A DNA stretch of 7,116 nucleotides from positions 1 to 7,116 of the forward strand of contig JBKPCR010000424.1 of the NCBI GenBank assembly GCA_046727435.1, in the 5' to 3' direction. Below the pieces are notes generated by a model. The model ran no database searches, had not been told where the DNA came from, and saw only the letters and a program-made list of their open reading frames with translations. Position numbers and translations under genes: made by a program. This DNA is from CAVPRW01 sp046727435 [NCBI: bacterium] (GTDB lineage: Bacteria; Tectomicrobia; Entotheonellia; J063). Shown piece after piece: positions 1-6,168 of the stretch. Positions within the stretch are counted from its first letter, which is position 1, and each line of letters starts with the position of its first letter.

Positions 1-883
1 TCTCTAAGACGAGCAAGCGATAGACGGTTGGCGGCGCGCAGAAGGTGCTGATGGGATAGCGCTCAAGAAGCTCCAGGGTCTGCCGGGCATCGAAGCGACC
101 TCGCCCGTCGAACGTAAACATCGCCGCCCCCATGATCCAGGGGCCGAATAGGTTGCTGTATGCCGCTTTGGCCCATCCCGTATCGGAAAGGTTCCAATGC
201 AGATCGGTGGGCTTCAGGTCCAACCAGTACTTGCCCGTGACGATATGCCCGATGGGATACGACACATGTGTGTGCAGAACCATTTTGGGATAGCCCACGG
301 TGCCTGAGGTGAAGTAGATCATCATGGGCTCATCGCTGCGCGTCGGTTCGGGTTTGAGAGTGCTCATGGCCGAGGCCACCGCCCGGGCATAGTTGACCCA
401 GCCCGCACGTTCCGCCCCAAGTACAATCTTCAGACGCAATGTCGGGCATTCATTGGCCACCTGTTCCACCTTCAGCGCCCCTTCTTCGTCGGTGATCACA
501 GCGACTGCTTCAGCCGCTTGGATACGATAGGCGACATCCTTCGGAGTCAACAGGGTCGTGCCGGGCATGGAGATGGCGCCGATTTTCATGATGCCGAGCA
601 CCGCTTCCCACCACTCGGGCAGGCGGGGCGACATGATTAAGATGCGGTTGCCCTTGAGGATGCCCATGGTGCGCAAGGCATTGCCTACCTGGTTCGAACG
701 CACCGTGAAGTCGCGGAAGGTGAGGCGCTTTTCATCCCCGCGTTCGTTGACCCACAGCATCGCCAGCTTCTGGGCATCCTCACCCCAGCGATCGACCACG
801 TCGACGGCGAAATTGTAGTGCGTGGGGACTTCCCAGCGAAACTCGCGGCAGGCCTGTTCGTAATCGACCATCTCAGGATACAC
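1..883 (-). CDS. AMP-forming acyl-CoA synthetase, medium-chain (ACSM-like) type, N-terminal part
   Basis: Adenylate-forming ligase that activates a carboxylic acid with ATP and joins it to CoA in the cytoplasm. The gene leaves the window at base 1, so 294 codons of the usual roughly 550 are present and the C-terminal lid domain is missing. Seen in the translation: the phosphate-binding motif FTSGTVGYPK at residues 191-200, the SDTGWAKA stretch at 233-240 and CAPPTVYRLL at 282-291. All three match the pattern of ACSM/acetyl-CoA synthetase relatives. I chose the GTG at 883-881 because AGGAGG (896-891) lies 7 bases before it. The in-frame ATG at 871-869 is 19 bases from that site and has no good site of its own; it would remove four residues. 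The gene lies 91 bases downstream of the FAH-family gene on the same strand and may be co-transcribed with it. The acid substrate (acetate, fatty, branched or aromatic) cannot be told from this half. Confidence 0.9.
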   Translation of the reverse strand, partial: MYPEMVDYEQACREFRWEVPTHYNFAVDVVDRWGEDAQKLAMLWVNERGDEKRLTFRDFTVRSNQVGNALRTMGILKGNRILIMSPRLPEWWEAVLGIMKIGAISMPGTTLLTPKDVAYRIQAAEAVAVITDEEGALKVEQVANECPTLRLKIVLGAERAGWVNYARAVASAMSTLKPEPTRSDEPMMIYFTSGTVGYPKMVLHTHVSYPIGHIVTGKYWLDLKPTDLHWNLSDTGWAKAAYSNLFGPWIMGAAMFTFDGRGRFDARQTLELLERYPISTFCAPPTVYRLLVLE

Positions 884-889
884 AGAGAA

Positions 890-898
890 CCCTCCTCC
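890..898 (-). promoter_or_regulatory. Ribosome binding site deciding the acyl-CoA synthetase start
   Basis: The minus strand reads GGAGGAGGG here. The AGGAGG core (896-891) sits 7 bases before GTG 883-881, which is ideal spacing, against 19 bases before ATG 871-869. This favours the GTG start. Confidence 0.65.
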
Positions 899-907
899 CG
901 AAGGATA

Positions 908-970
908 GTCCTGAGTCCTGAGTGTAGGAAAGCTTTACTCTTCAGGACTCAGCACTCAGGACTCAGCACT
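908..970. repeat. Inverted repeat built from ACTCAG(G/C) heptamers
   Basis: The right side carries a 14-base unit, TCAGGACTCAGCAC, twice in tandem (942-955 and 956-969). It resolves into heptamers ACTCAGC (947-953), ACTCAGG (954-960) and ACTCAGC (961-967). The left side has the opposite orientation, CCTGAGT at 910-916 and 917-923. Bases 908-924 and 953-969 can pair at 16 of 17 positions around a 28-base loop, so either strand's transcript could fold. The element fills most of the gap between the FAH-family stop and the acyl-CoA synthetase ribosome site. On the minus strand no T-run follows the hairpin, so it does not look like a simple intrinsic terminator for the FAH gene. It could be a transcript-stabilising or attenuating hairpin, or a copy of a dispersed intergenic repeat family. 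Confidence 0.8.
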
Positions 971-974
971 GTTT

Positions 975-1931
975 TTATGGCGCTTTGGCGACCGGATTTT
1001 CTAGCACCCCCAGCCCGGCGATCTCGACGCGCACTGTTTCACCCGGTCGCAGCCAGCGGGGCGGCTTGCGTGTGAACCCGACCCCAGCGGGAGTGCCGGT
1101 GGAAATCACGTCACCTGGCTCCAGCGTCATGACTTGCGACAGGTATTCTACCGTCTCAGGGATCTTAAAAATGAGCTGGCGAGTGTTAGACCGCTGTAGG
1201 ACTTCGTCTGCGATGCTGAGACTGAGGTCGAGGGTGTGTGGATCCGGGATTTCATCTTTGAGCACGAGGGCCGGGCCCATCGGGCAATGCGTATCAAAGG
1301 TCTTGCCTACCATCCACTGCGAGGTCACGAACTGATAATCGCGGGCGCTCACATCGTTGATGATGGTATAGCCGGCAACATAGTCCATGGCGCGTTCGCG
1401 GGGGATATGATGACCGTGGCGTCCGATGACAAAGGCAAATTCCGCCTCATAGTCGATCTGCTCCGTAGTGCGTGGAATGAGAATGGTTGCACCGGGTCCG
1501 ACCACACTATTGTTATACTTGGCGAACAACGTCGGTACCTCAGGGATCTTCTGGCCCGTCTCCTCGGCGTGATCGCGGTAGTTAAGGCCCAAGAGAATCA
1601 GCTTCCCCGGTCGTGGGATTGGGGCCTTGAGCGCCACCTCGCTGCGCGTGAACACCACCCCGTCACGCTTCAATCCTTCGGCCTGCTCTCCGGAGCCGAG
1701 CCCCTCCTGCACGTACCCCTCGGCCTCGCGGATGGCCGCCAGCGCTCGTTCGCCCGCCTCTAAGATGCCGATCATGTCTGCCGGCACGAGGGCATCAGCC
1801 ATCGCCTCGGCGCGTGGGTCTCCACGTTGCGCCAAAAGCACTGTATAAGCCCGGTTGACATCGATCACATGCTCCCGTTCAAGCAGCCCCACACGCTGAA
1901 CGCCTCGATGGCCATAGGTCACGAGTTTCAT
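975..1931 (-). CDS. Fumarylacetoacetate hydrolase (FAH) family protein
   Basis: Predicted cytoplasmic metal-dependent enzyme of 318 residues. Family members hydrolyse, decarboxylate or isomerise 2-oxo or acylpyruvate-type acids. An N-terminal region of about 105 residues precedes the catalytic domain. That domain shows LNYRDHAEE (116-124), the metal-ligand pattern E162-x-E164 in DYEAEFAFVIG, D193 in INDVSARDYQ, K210 in VGKTFDTHCPMGP, and the GTPAGVG loop (279-285). The full set of expected acidic ligands suggests an active enzyme. The ATG at 1931-1929 has GAGGAGA (1945-1939) 7 bases upstream, and the stop is TAA at 977-975. Length is normal for the longer FAH-family enzymes. The neighbouring acyl-CoA ligase downstream suggests a shared role in organic-acid breakdown. 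Exact activity is not decidable here: fumarylpyruvate or acylpyruvate hydrolase, 2-hydroxyhepta-2,4-diene-1,7-dioate isomerase, oxaloacetate decarboxylase and ureidoglycolate-lyase-like annotations are all possible. Confidence 0.93.
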   Translation of the reverse strand: MKLVTYGHRGVQRVGLLEREHVIDVNRAYTVLLAQRGDPRAEAMADALVPADMIGILEAGERALAAIREAEGYVQEGLGSGEQAEGLKRDGVVFTRSEVALKAPIPRPGKLILLGLNYRDHAEETGQKIPEVPTLFAKYNNSVVGPGATILIPRTTEQIDYEAEFAFVIGRHGHHIPRERAMDYVAGYTIINDVSARDYQFVTSQWMVGKTFDTHCPMGPALVLKDEIPDPHTLDLSLSIADEVLQRSNTRQLIFKIPETVEYLSQVMTLEPGDVISTGTPAGVGFTRKPPRWLRPGETVRVEIAGLGVLENPVAKAP

Positions 1932-2005
1932 CTCAGTCTCTCCTCAGTTAAGGCTCTGTATGTGATGCTTAGCGTTGTTCAGACGCCGGAAACAAGGGTT
2001 AGCCC

Positions 2006-2035
2006 AAGGTAGTCCAAAGGTAAAATCGCTGTCAA
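2006..2035 (-). promoter_or_regulatory. Candidate sigma-70-type promoter for the FAH-family gene
   Basis: On the minus strand a perfect TTGACA lies at 2035-2030. The -10 position, 17-18 bases on, reads CTACCT (2012-2007) or TACCTT (2011-2006), which is a poor match to TATAAT. Transcription would begin near 2000 and give a leader of about 70 bases before ATG 1931. The -35 is convincing and the -10 is not, so this may be an activator-dependent promoter or a chance match. Confidence 0.35.
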
Positions 2036-2291
2036 GCTGATTTGTGGCGGTGACCCTGGGTTATCACCTGCTAAGGAAGAGATGGCTGGTCTGCACTGGC
2101 AATGATGGGGGTTGGATAAGGCCGGTTGACGATATGCGTGCTGCATGCTCTCTCGATCACAGCTTCTGCCGGAATTTTGACATGCGTCGATTTCTTGACG
2201 GTCGAGCGATGGCCTCTTAGACTGGTTTTTCGACCGCCAGCGTGGCCGAGAACCACCCGAACCGCCAGAGAAGCCACTTTGAAATGTATTA

Positions 2292-2319
2292 TCGAAATTT
2301 ATCAAAAATATAATATAAT
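2292..2319 (+). promoter_or_regulatory. Candidate promoter of the ketosynthase-kinase operon
   Basis: Two overlapping exact TATAAT boxes occur at 2309-2314 and 2314-2319 inside an AT-rich island. TCGAAA at 2292-2297 is a 4-of-6 match to a -35 box, 16 bases before the second TATAAT. A further TTGAAA at 2279-2284 is too far away for normal spacing. Transcription would start near 2326, leaving a leader of about 80 bases. The low-complexity AT content means one of the boxes may be fortuitous. Confidence 0.5.
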
Positions 2320-2388
2320 GATATTGGTATTGCTCCGCATAACTCGGAAGCAATACGGGCGTCATATTCAGAGGTCGCCAGCATTGTG

Positions 2389-2395
2389 GGAGGAG
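2389..2395 (+). promoter_or_regulatory. Ribosome binding site fixing the ketosynthase start
   Basis: GGAGGAG lies 9 bases before ATG 2405. The reading frame stays open upstream to 2126, so this site is what separates the true start from a spurious 93-codon extension. Confidence 0.8.
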
Positions 2396-2404
2396 AAGCG
2401 TTCC

Positions 2405-3673
2405 ATGGCACAGAAGCAGCGCGTGGTGATTACGGGTCTCGGCGCCATTGCCCCAAACGGCATCGGCAAGGAGGCTTTTTGGGAGAGCCTGATCCAGGGA
2501 CGCTCTGGGATCTGCCGGATCACGCACTTCGATGCCAGTCAGTTCCCTTGTCAGATCGCGGGAGAGGTAACTGGTTTTCAGCCGACTTCATTCATCGACC
2601 GACAAGATGTGAAGCGCATGTCGCGTGTCTCTCAATTCGCCGTTGTTGCGGCCAAGATGGCCTGCGACAACGCAGGCTTTGAGGTCACAGCAGCGAACGC
2701 CAGAAGGATCGGAGTCTGCTTTGGGACCTCGGCAGGGATGGGCGAGATCTTCGAGACCTCGCACCTTCCATTCTTGGACAGGGGAGTCCGTGGGATCCAT
2801 CCCTCCGCAATGTTCGAGTTTTCCCCCCATGGAGTGTCGAGTCACGTCGCAATTGCACTAGGTGCCAGTGGAGTCTGTGGGTCAGTTTCCACAGGTTGTA
2901 CGGCGGGACTGGACGCCCTCCATTGGGGCTATCTGCGGCTTTGTTCTGGACATGCCTCGATTATGGTTGTTGGGGGCGCTGAAGCCTTACTGAGCCCGTT
3001 TGCATTTGGTGCCATCTGTGCGTCTGGGGTGCTCTCGAAGCGCAACGAGTCACCCGAGGAAGCCTCACGACCCTTCGATTTTCATCGGGACGGCATGGTC
3101 CTGAGCGAAGGTGCCGGCGCAGTCGTCCTGGAAACATTAGCGCAGGCGCTGGAACGTGAGGCCCCCATCTATGCGGAGGTTCTTGGGTGTACTACGGTGC
3201 GCGACGGCCCAGAGCTTTTCAGGTGTGACCTCAGCGGCTCAGACATGGCACGGGTGATGGAAATCGCCCTCTACGAGTCGGGGCTGTCAAAATCGTGTAT
3301 CGACTATATCAATGCCCATGCTCTGGGTTTCCGGGATTACGACATGGCCGAAACGAACGCCATTAAGGCCGTCTTCGGAGACCAGGCCTATCACATCCCT
3401 GTCAGCTCGCTGAAATCCATCATTGGACACCCCTTCGCAGCAGCAAGCGCTCTTCAGGTCGTGGCCTCCTGTTTGACCATACAGCACCAAATCATCTCTC
3501 CGACAATTAATTACAATACCCCCGACCCTTGCTGCGACCTTGATTACGTCCCGAACCGAGCACGCAGGGCGCGCGTGCGCACCCTCCTCGTACACGCGCA
3601 CGGCATGGGCGGAACCGACTCAGCGCTTGTGCTTGGGAAATATGACGCGACGTTGGAGTCACCATGGAGCTGA
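2405..3673 (+). CDS. Beta-ketoacyl-ACP synthase (FabF/KAS II-like) family protein
   Basis: Condensing enzyme of the thiolase fold, 422 residues, expected to join an acyl thioester to a malonyl-type extender by decarboxylative Claisen condensation. The N-terminus RVVITGLGAIAPNGIG (6-21) is typical of the family. The nucleophile is C165 in VSTGCTAGLDA. H305 (INAH), K337 (SSLKSIIGH) and H342 complete the active site, matching E. coli FabF C163, H303, K335 and H340. Because Cys is present it is not a chain-length factor. Two places are unusual. The loop after NAH reads ALGFRDYD instead of GTSTP-like, and the C-terminal loop reads HAHGMGGTD instead of NSFGFGGTN, so the FabF gate residue F400 is replaced by Met and F398 by His. 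These suggest a substrate other than ordinary fatty-acid chains. Start chosen at ATG 2405 by ribosome site and family alignment. It overlaps the kinase gene by 10 bases. No carrier protein, reductase or dehydratase gene is in the window, so primary versus secondary metabolism is open. Confidence 0.92.
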   Translation: MAQKQRVVITGLGAIAPNGIGKEAFWESLIQGRSGICRITHFDASQFPCQIAGEVTGFQPTSFIDRQDVKRMSRVSQFAVVAAKMACDNAGFEVTAANARRIGVCFGTSAGMGEIFETSHLPFLDRGVRGIHPSAMFEFSPHGVSSHVAIALGASGVCGSVSTGCTAGLDALHWGYLRLCSGHASIMVVGGAEALLSPFAFGAICASGVLSKRNESPEEASRPFDFHRDGMVLSEGAGAVVLETLAQALEREAPIYAEVLGCTTVRDGPELFRCDLSGSDMARVMEIALYESGLSKSCIDYINAHALGFRDYDMAETNAIKAVFGDQAYHIPVSSLKSIIGHPFAAASALQVVASCLTIQHQIISPTINYNTPDPCCDLDYVPNRARRARVRTLLVHAHGMGGTDSALVLGKYDATLESPWS

Positions 3674-6168
3674 ATCTCGTCGCGACCTTGCCTCTATGGA
3701 TGATCAACCTTGCCCTGGCGGGGCTAGTCTATTGCCGGCGCCCTCGAAAACTGTGTCATCATGCCTTTGCGGTGTTTGTCTCGATGATCGTCAGCTGGTC
3801 GTTCTGCACGACCATGTTCTATGTATACGCCGCTCATCCTTCCCAACTCCTGTGGGGGCGCCTAGCTTTTACTGCCGTCTGCCTTATTGGGAGTACCTTT
3901 ACTGTCTTCTGCCAAGTCTTCCCAGATCGCGATAACCTGAGACTGAGTAGGAAGAGCCGCTTCCTCGTTCTGCTAGGCCTGCTGTTGGCCGGCCTCAGCC
4001 TCACACCGATGATTCTGCGTCGTCTAGACATCACCAGTACAGGAGGTGTTCAGCGTAACTACGGCCCCATGTACTCGGTGTTCGGCGGGTATATATTGAC
4101 CGTGCTCGGTCATGGGGTTTGGACCTTGGCCAGACAATGGCAGAGCGCCCGTGGGCGTAGTCGGCTCCAGATTCAGTATCTTGGATTGGGCTTGTGCTTG
4201 TTCTTTTGCGGCGGCGTCACCACGAATCTCATCATTCCTACCTTGATTCCAAGCACGCGTGCTGGCCTCCATGGTCCGTATTTCAGCCTGTTTCTGGTCG
4301 GCTTGACGGCCCATGCAATTATTCGGCATCGCCTCATGGACATGCGAGTGGTCATCCGCCAGAGCGTGACTTATGGTTTATCAGCAGGAGCCGCCGTGGG
4401 TATCATCTGGGGTCTCTTCCTCGCTATCGACAAGGGGCTTGGGGTCAAATTCCAGCCATCCTCGGCCTTTCTTCCGCTGATGATTGGTGGTGCCGGCGCT
4501 ATCGTTTTTCATCCAATTCGAACCACCATCCAGTACTTACTTGATCGCTACTGTTACCGCAGGGAATACGATTATCGTCAGGCCATTCGGATAATCAGTC
4601 AGGTGTTGGCCAGTCTTCTACGCATCGACCCTCTATGCGAGCGCCTGACCATGTTCATCCTCAACACGCTCAAAGTAGAAGAGGTAGCCGTGTACCTGTG
4701 CCACGAGGACTCGTTCATCGAACAGCGCTCGTACCAACACGCAAGCAATGGAGAGCAAGGCCAGACAGGTGCTCTCACCATGGTATCCCCCAGCCTTATG
4801 ACGCTGCTTGAGCGCGCCCGTCAGCCCATTCTCCAGGATGAGTTGGCGCTCTGGACAGATGTGAGTGATCAGGCACATCTGCATGAAGAGTTCATGCTCC
4901 TGCGCAGCCAAGTGCTCATCCCCCTGTTCATTGAGCAGGAGGTTGCCGGCTTCATCGCGGTTGGCGAAAAACGTTCAGGCGATCCGTTCTTCACCCAGGA
5001 TATCGAATTCCTGGCGACGATCGGTCATCAGGCAGACGCGGCATTGAAACGGGGCCAGCTCCACGAAGAAGTGGCCTGGATGAAGGAATATAACGAAAGT
5101 ATTCTGCGACACATGAAGAGTGGGCTAGTGGTGATCAGTCACGACAATCTGATCACGGTGGTGAACGAAGCGGCGGCACGTATGCTGGGGATACATGCCA
5201 CGGAGATCGTCGGCCAGCCTCTCGAAAAGCTCATCGCGTGTGGACTGGGGCTACCGCTCCTCGATACTCTCCTAGAAAAGACGGTCTATACCAACCACGA
5301 AGCTACACTCATGACCGGCTCGGGGCAGACCCTGCCCGTCGTCTTGAGCACGTCGATTCTGCATGGGGAGGATGATCAGCCTAACGGGGCAATCTTGGCG
5401 TTCAATGATCTGTCACAGATCAAAGCCCTTGAAGAAGAAAAGCGCCGCATCGAACGCCTGGCTTCTATTGGCGCCTTCATGGCCGGTATCGCCCATGAAA
5501 TCAAAAACCCCTTGGTCGCCATCAAGACGTTGGCGGAACTTTTGCCGGAGCAATACGATGACGTGGAATTCCGCGAGACATTTACGAAAGTGACGCTCAG
5601 TGAGGTCGACCGTATCGACGGGTTAGTGCGTCGGCTGCGAAGCTTGTCAAGTGGTTCCACCGTGCCGTTGCATCCGCTAAACATCCTCGCTCCTCTCGAA
5701 GAGACGCTTTCTCTGGTATCTGGTGAGCTCACGCGCCACCACATTAATGTGATACGTGACTATCAGTCACCAGTACCACCGATCATGGGCGATCACGATC
5801 AACTGAAGCAAGTATTTGTGAATCTTTGTTTGAATAGTGTTGAAGCAATAGGGGAGGTCGGGACGCTGATGGTGACCGTGGAGAATCGAGATAAACCTGT
5901 CGGGCAGGCATCCGAGTTGATCATTCAGATCGCCGATACGGGTTCGGGCATTCCCGCCGAACACCTCTCCACTATCTTTGATCCCTTCTTTACGTTGAAA
6001 GAGCAGGGGACCGGCTTGGGATTAGCGATTTGCCGAGGCATTATCGACTACCATCGCGGGTCGATTACTGCAGCGAACAGTTCTGAGGACTCCGGAGCGG
6101 TCTTCACGGTTAAACTTCCAGTGGTACAGGGAGTCGAGGGGTATGAAAGCACTGTTGCTGGTGGCTAA
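3664..6168 (+). CDS. Membrane sensor histidine kinase (multi-TM, GAF, PAS, HisKA, HATPase)
   Basis: Inner-membrane sensor kinase of 834 residues. About eight to nine hydrophobic segments lie within residues 8-285 (roughly 8-23, 33-55, 65-85, 100-118, 138-155, 170-192, 205-220, 235-255, 268-285). The RHRLMDMRVVIRQSVTYGL stretch resembles N-terminal 7TM-type kinase sensors. A GAF-like domain follows (about 305-462), then a PAS domain (about 475-590; SGLVVISHDNLITVVNEAA, ATEIVGQPLEKL). The dimerisation domain has its phospho-acceptor H611 in AGIAHEIKNPL. The ATPase domain shows the N box around N724 (NLCLNSVEAI), G1 DTGSGIP (758-764), the F box FDPFFT and G2 GTGLGLAI (782-789). All catalytic motifs are intact, and no receiver domain is fused. 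ATG 3664 has GGAG (3655-3658) 5 bases upstream and overlaps the ketosynthase stop, which implies coupling. The layout is similar to PrsK-like kinases of PEP-CTERM systems, but the PAS domain and context prevent that name. The signal is unknown. Confidence 0.95.
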   Translation: MELNLVATLPLWMINLALAGLVYCRRPRKLCHHAFAVFVSMIVSWSFCTTMFYVYAAHPSQLLWGRLAFTAVCLIGSTFTVFCQVFPDRDNLRLSRKSRFLVLLGLLLAGLSLTPMILRRLDITSTGGVQRNYGPMYSVFGGYILTVLGHGVWTLARQWQSARGRSRLQIQYLGLGLCLFFCGGVTTNLIIPTLIPSTRAGLHGPYFSLFLVGLTAHAIIRHRLMDMRVVIRQSVTYGLSAGAAVGIIWGLFLAIDKGLGVKFQPSSAFLPLMIGGAGAIVFHPIRTTIQYLLDRYCYRREYDYRQAIRIISQVLASLLRIDPLCERLTMFILNTLKVEEVAVYLCHEDSFIEQRSYQHASNGEQGQTGALTMVSPSLMTLLERARQPILQDELALWTDVSDQAHLHEEFMLLRSQVLIPLFIEQEVAGFIAVGEKRSGDPFFTQDIEFLATIGHQADAALKRGQLHEEVAWMKEYNESILRHMKSGLVVISHDNLITVVNEAAARMLGIHATEIVGQPLEKLIACGLGLPLLDTLLEKTVYTNHEATLMTGSGQTLPVVLSTSILHGEDDQPNGAILAFNDLSQIKALEEEKRRIERLASIGAFMAGIAHEIKNPLVAIKTLAELLPEQYDDVEFRETFTKVTLSEVDRIDGLVRRLRSLSSGSTVPLHPLNILAPLEETLSLVSGELTRHHINVIRDYQSPVPPIMGDHDQLKQVFVNLCLNSVEAIGEVGTLMVTVENRDKPVGQASELIIQIADTGSGIPAEHLSTIFDPFFTLKEQGTGLGLAICRGIIDYHRGSITAANSSEDSGAVFTVKLPVVQGVEGYESTVAGG

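Larger units (their letters stand above)
1932..2404. other. Divergent intergenic region, 473 bases
   Basis: No convincing gene lies between the two divergent start codons. Toward the left are the FAH ribosome site and a candidate minus-strand promoter. A small palindromic stretch (2049-2068, GGTG-ACCCTGGGT-TATCACC) and a 7-base inverted pair (2199-2205 with 2230-2236) lie in the middle. Bases 2280-2330 form a sharply AT-rich island with two TATAAT boxes, followed by a leader of about 80 bases and the ribosome site of the ketosynthase gene. Short open frames cross the middle on both strands, but they lack ribosome sites and recognisable motifs. Confidence 0.7.

Noticed and set aside
942-969. 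CRISPR-like direct repeats
   Set aside because: The 14-base units are contiguous with no spacers, and only two full copies exist.
908-976. Intrinsic terminator
   Set aside because: The only T-run (972-976) follows the hairpin on the plus strand, where no gene precedes it. On the minus strand, which carries the genes, the hairpin is not followed by T residues.
558-1075. Two small plus-strand open frames at 558-818 and 818-1075
   Set aside because: The first is antisense to the acyl-CoA synthetase; the second spans the synthetase start, the repeat and the end of the FAH gene. Neither shows protein-like features.
1236-1763. 175-codon plus-strand open frame inside the FAH-family gene
   Set aside because: It lies entirely antisense to a well-supported enzyme gene and its translation shows no recognisable motif.
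2049-2068. Operator palindrome GGTG-ACCCTGGGT-TATCACC
   Set aside because: It has good short symmetry but a single copy, interrupted arms and no adjacent regulator gene, so there is not enough to call a binding site.
2126-2404. 93-codon N-terminal extension of the ketosynthase frame
   Set aside because: The extension has no family similarity, crosses the AT-rich promoter candidate, and lacks a ribosome site. The ATG at 2405 has a good site and gives the standard family N-terminus.
1979-2527. 182-codon minus-strand open frame across the divergent gap into the ketosynthase gene
   Set aside because: Its translation is low in recognisable motifs, its start lies inside the ketosynthase coding sequence, and it would cover both candidate promoters.
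3664-6168. Naming the kinase PrsK of a PEP-CTERM/exosortase system
   Set aside because: The multi-TM plus GAF plus kinase layout is similar, but this protein has an added PAS domain, and no exosortase, PEP-CTERM protein or sigma-54 regulator PrsR is visible in the window.
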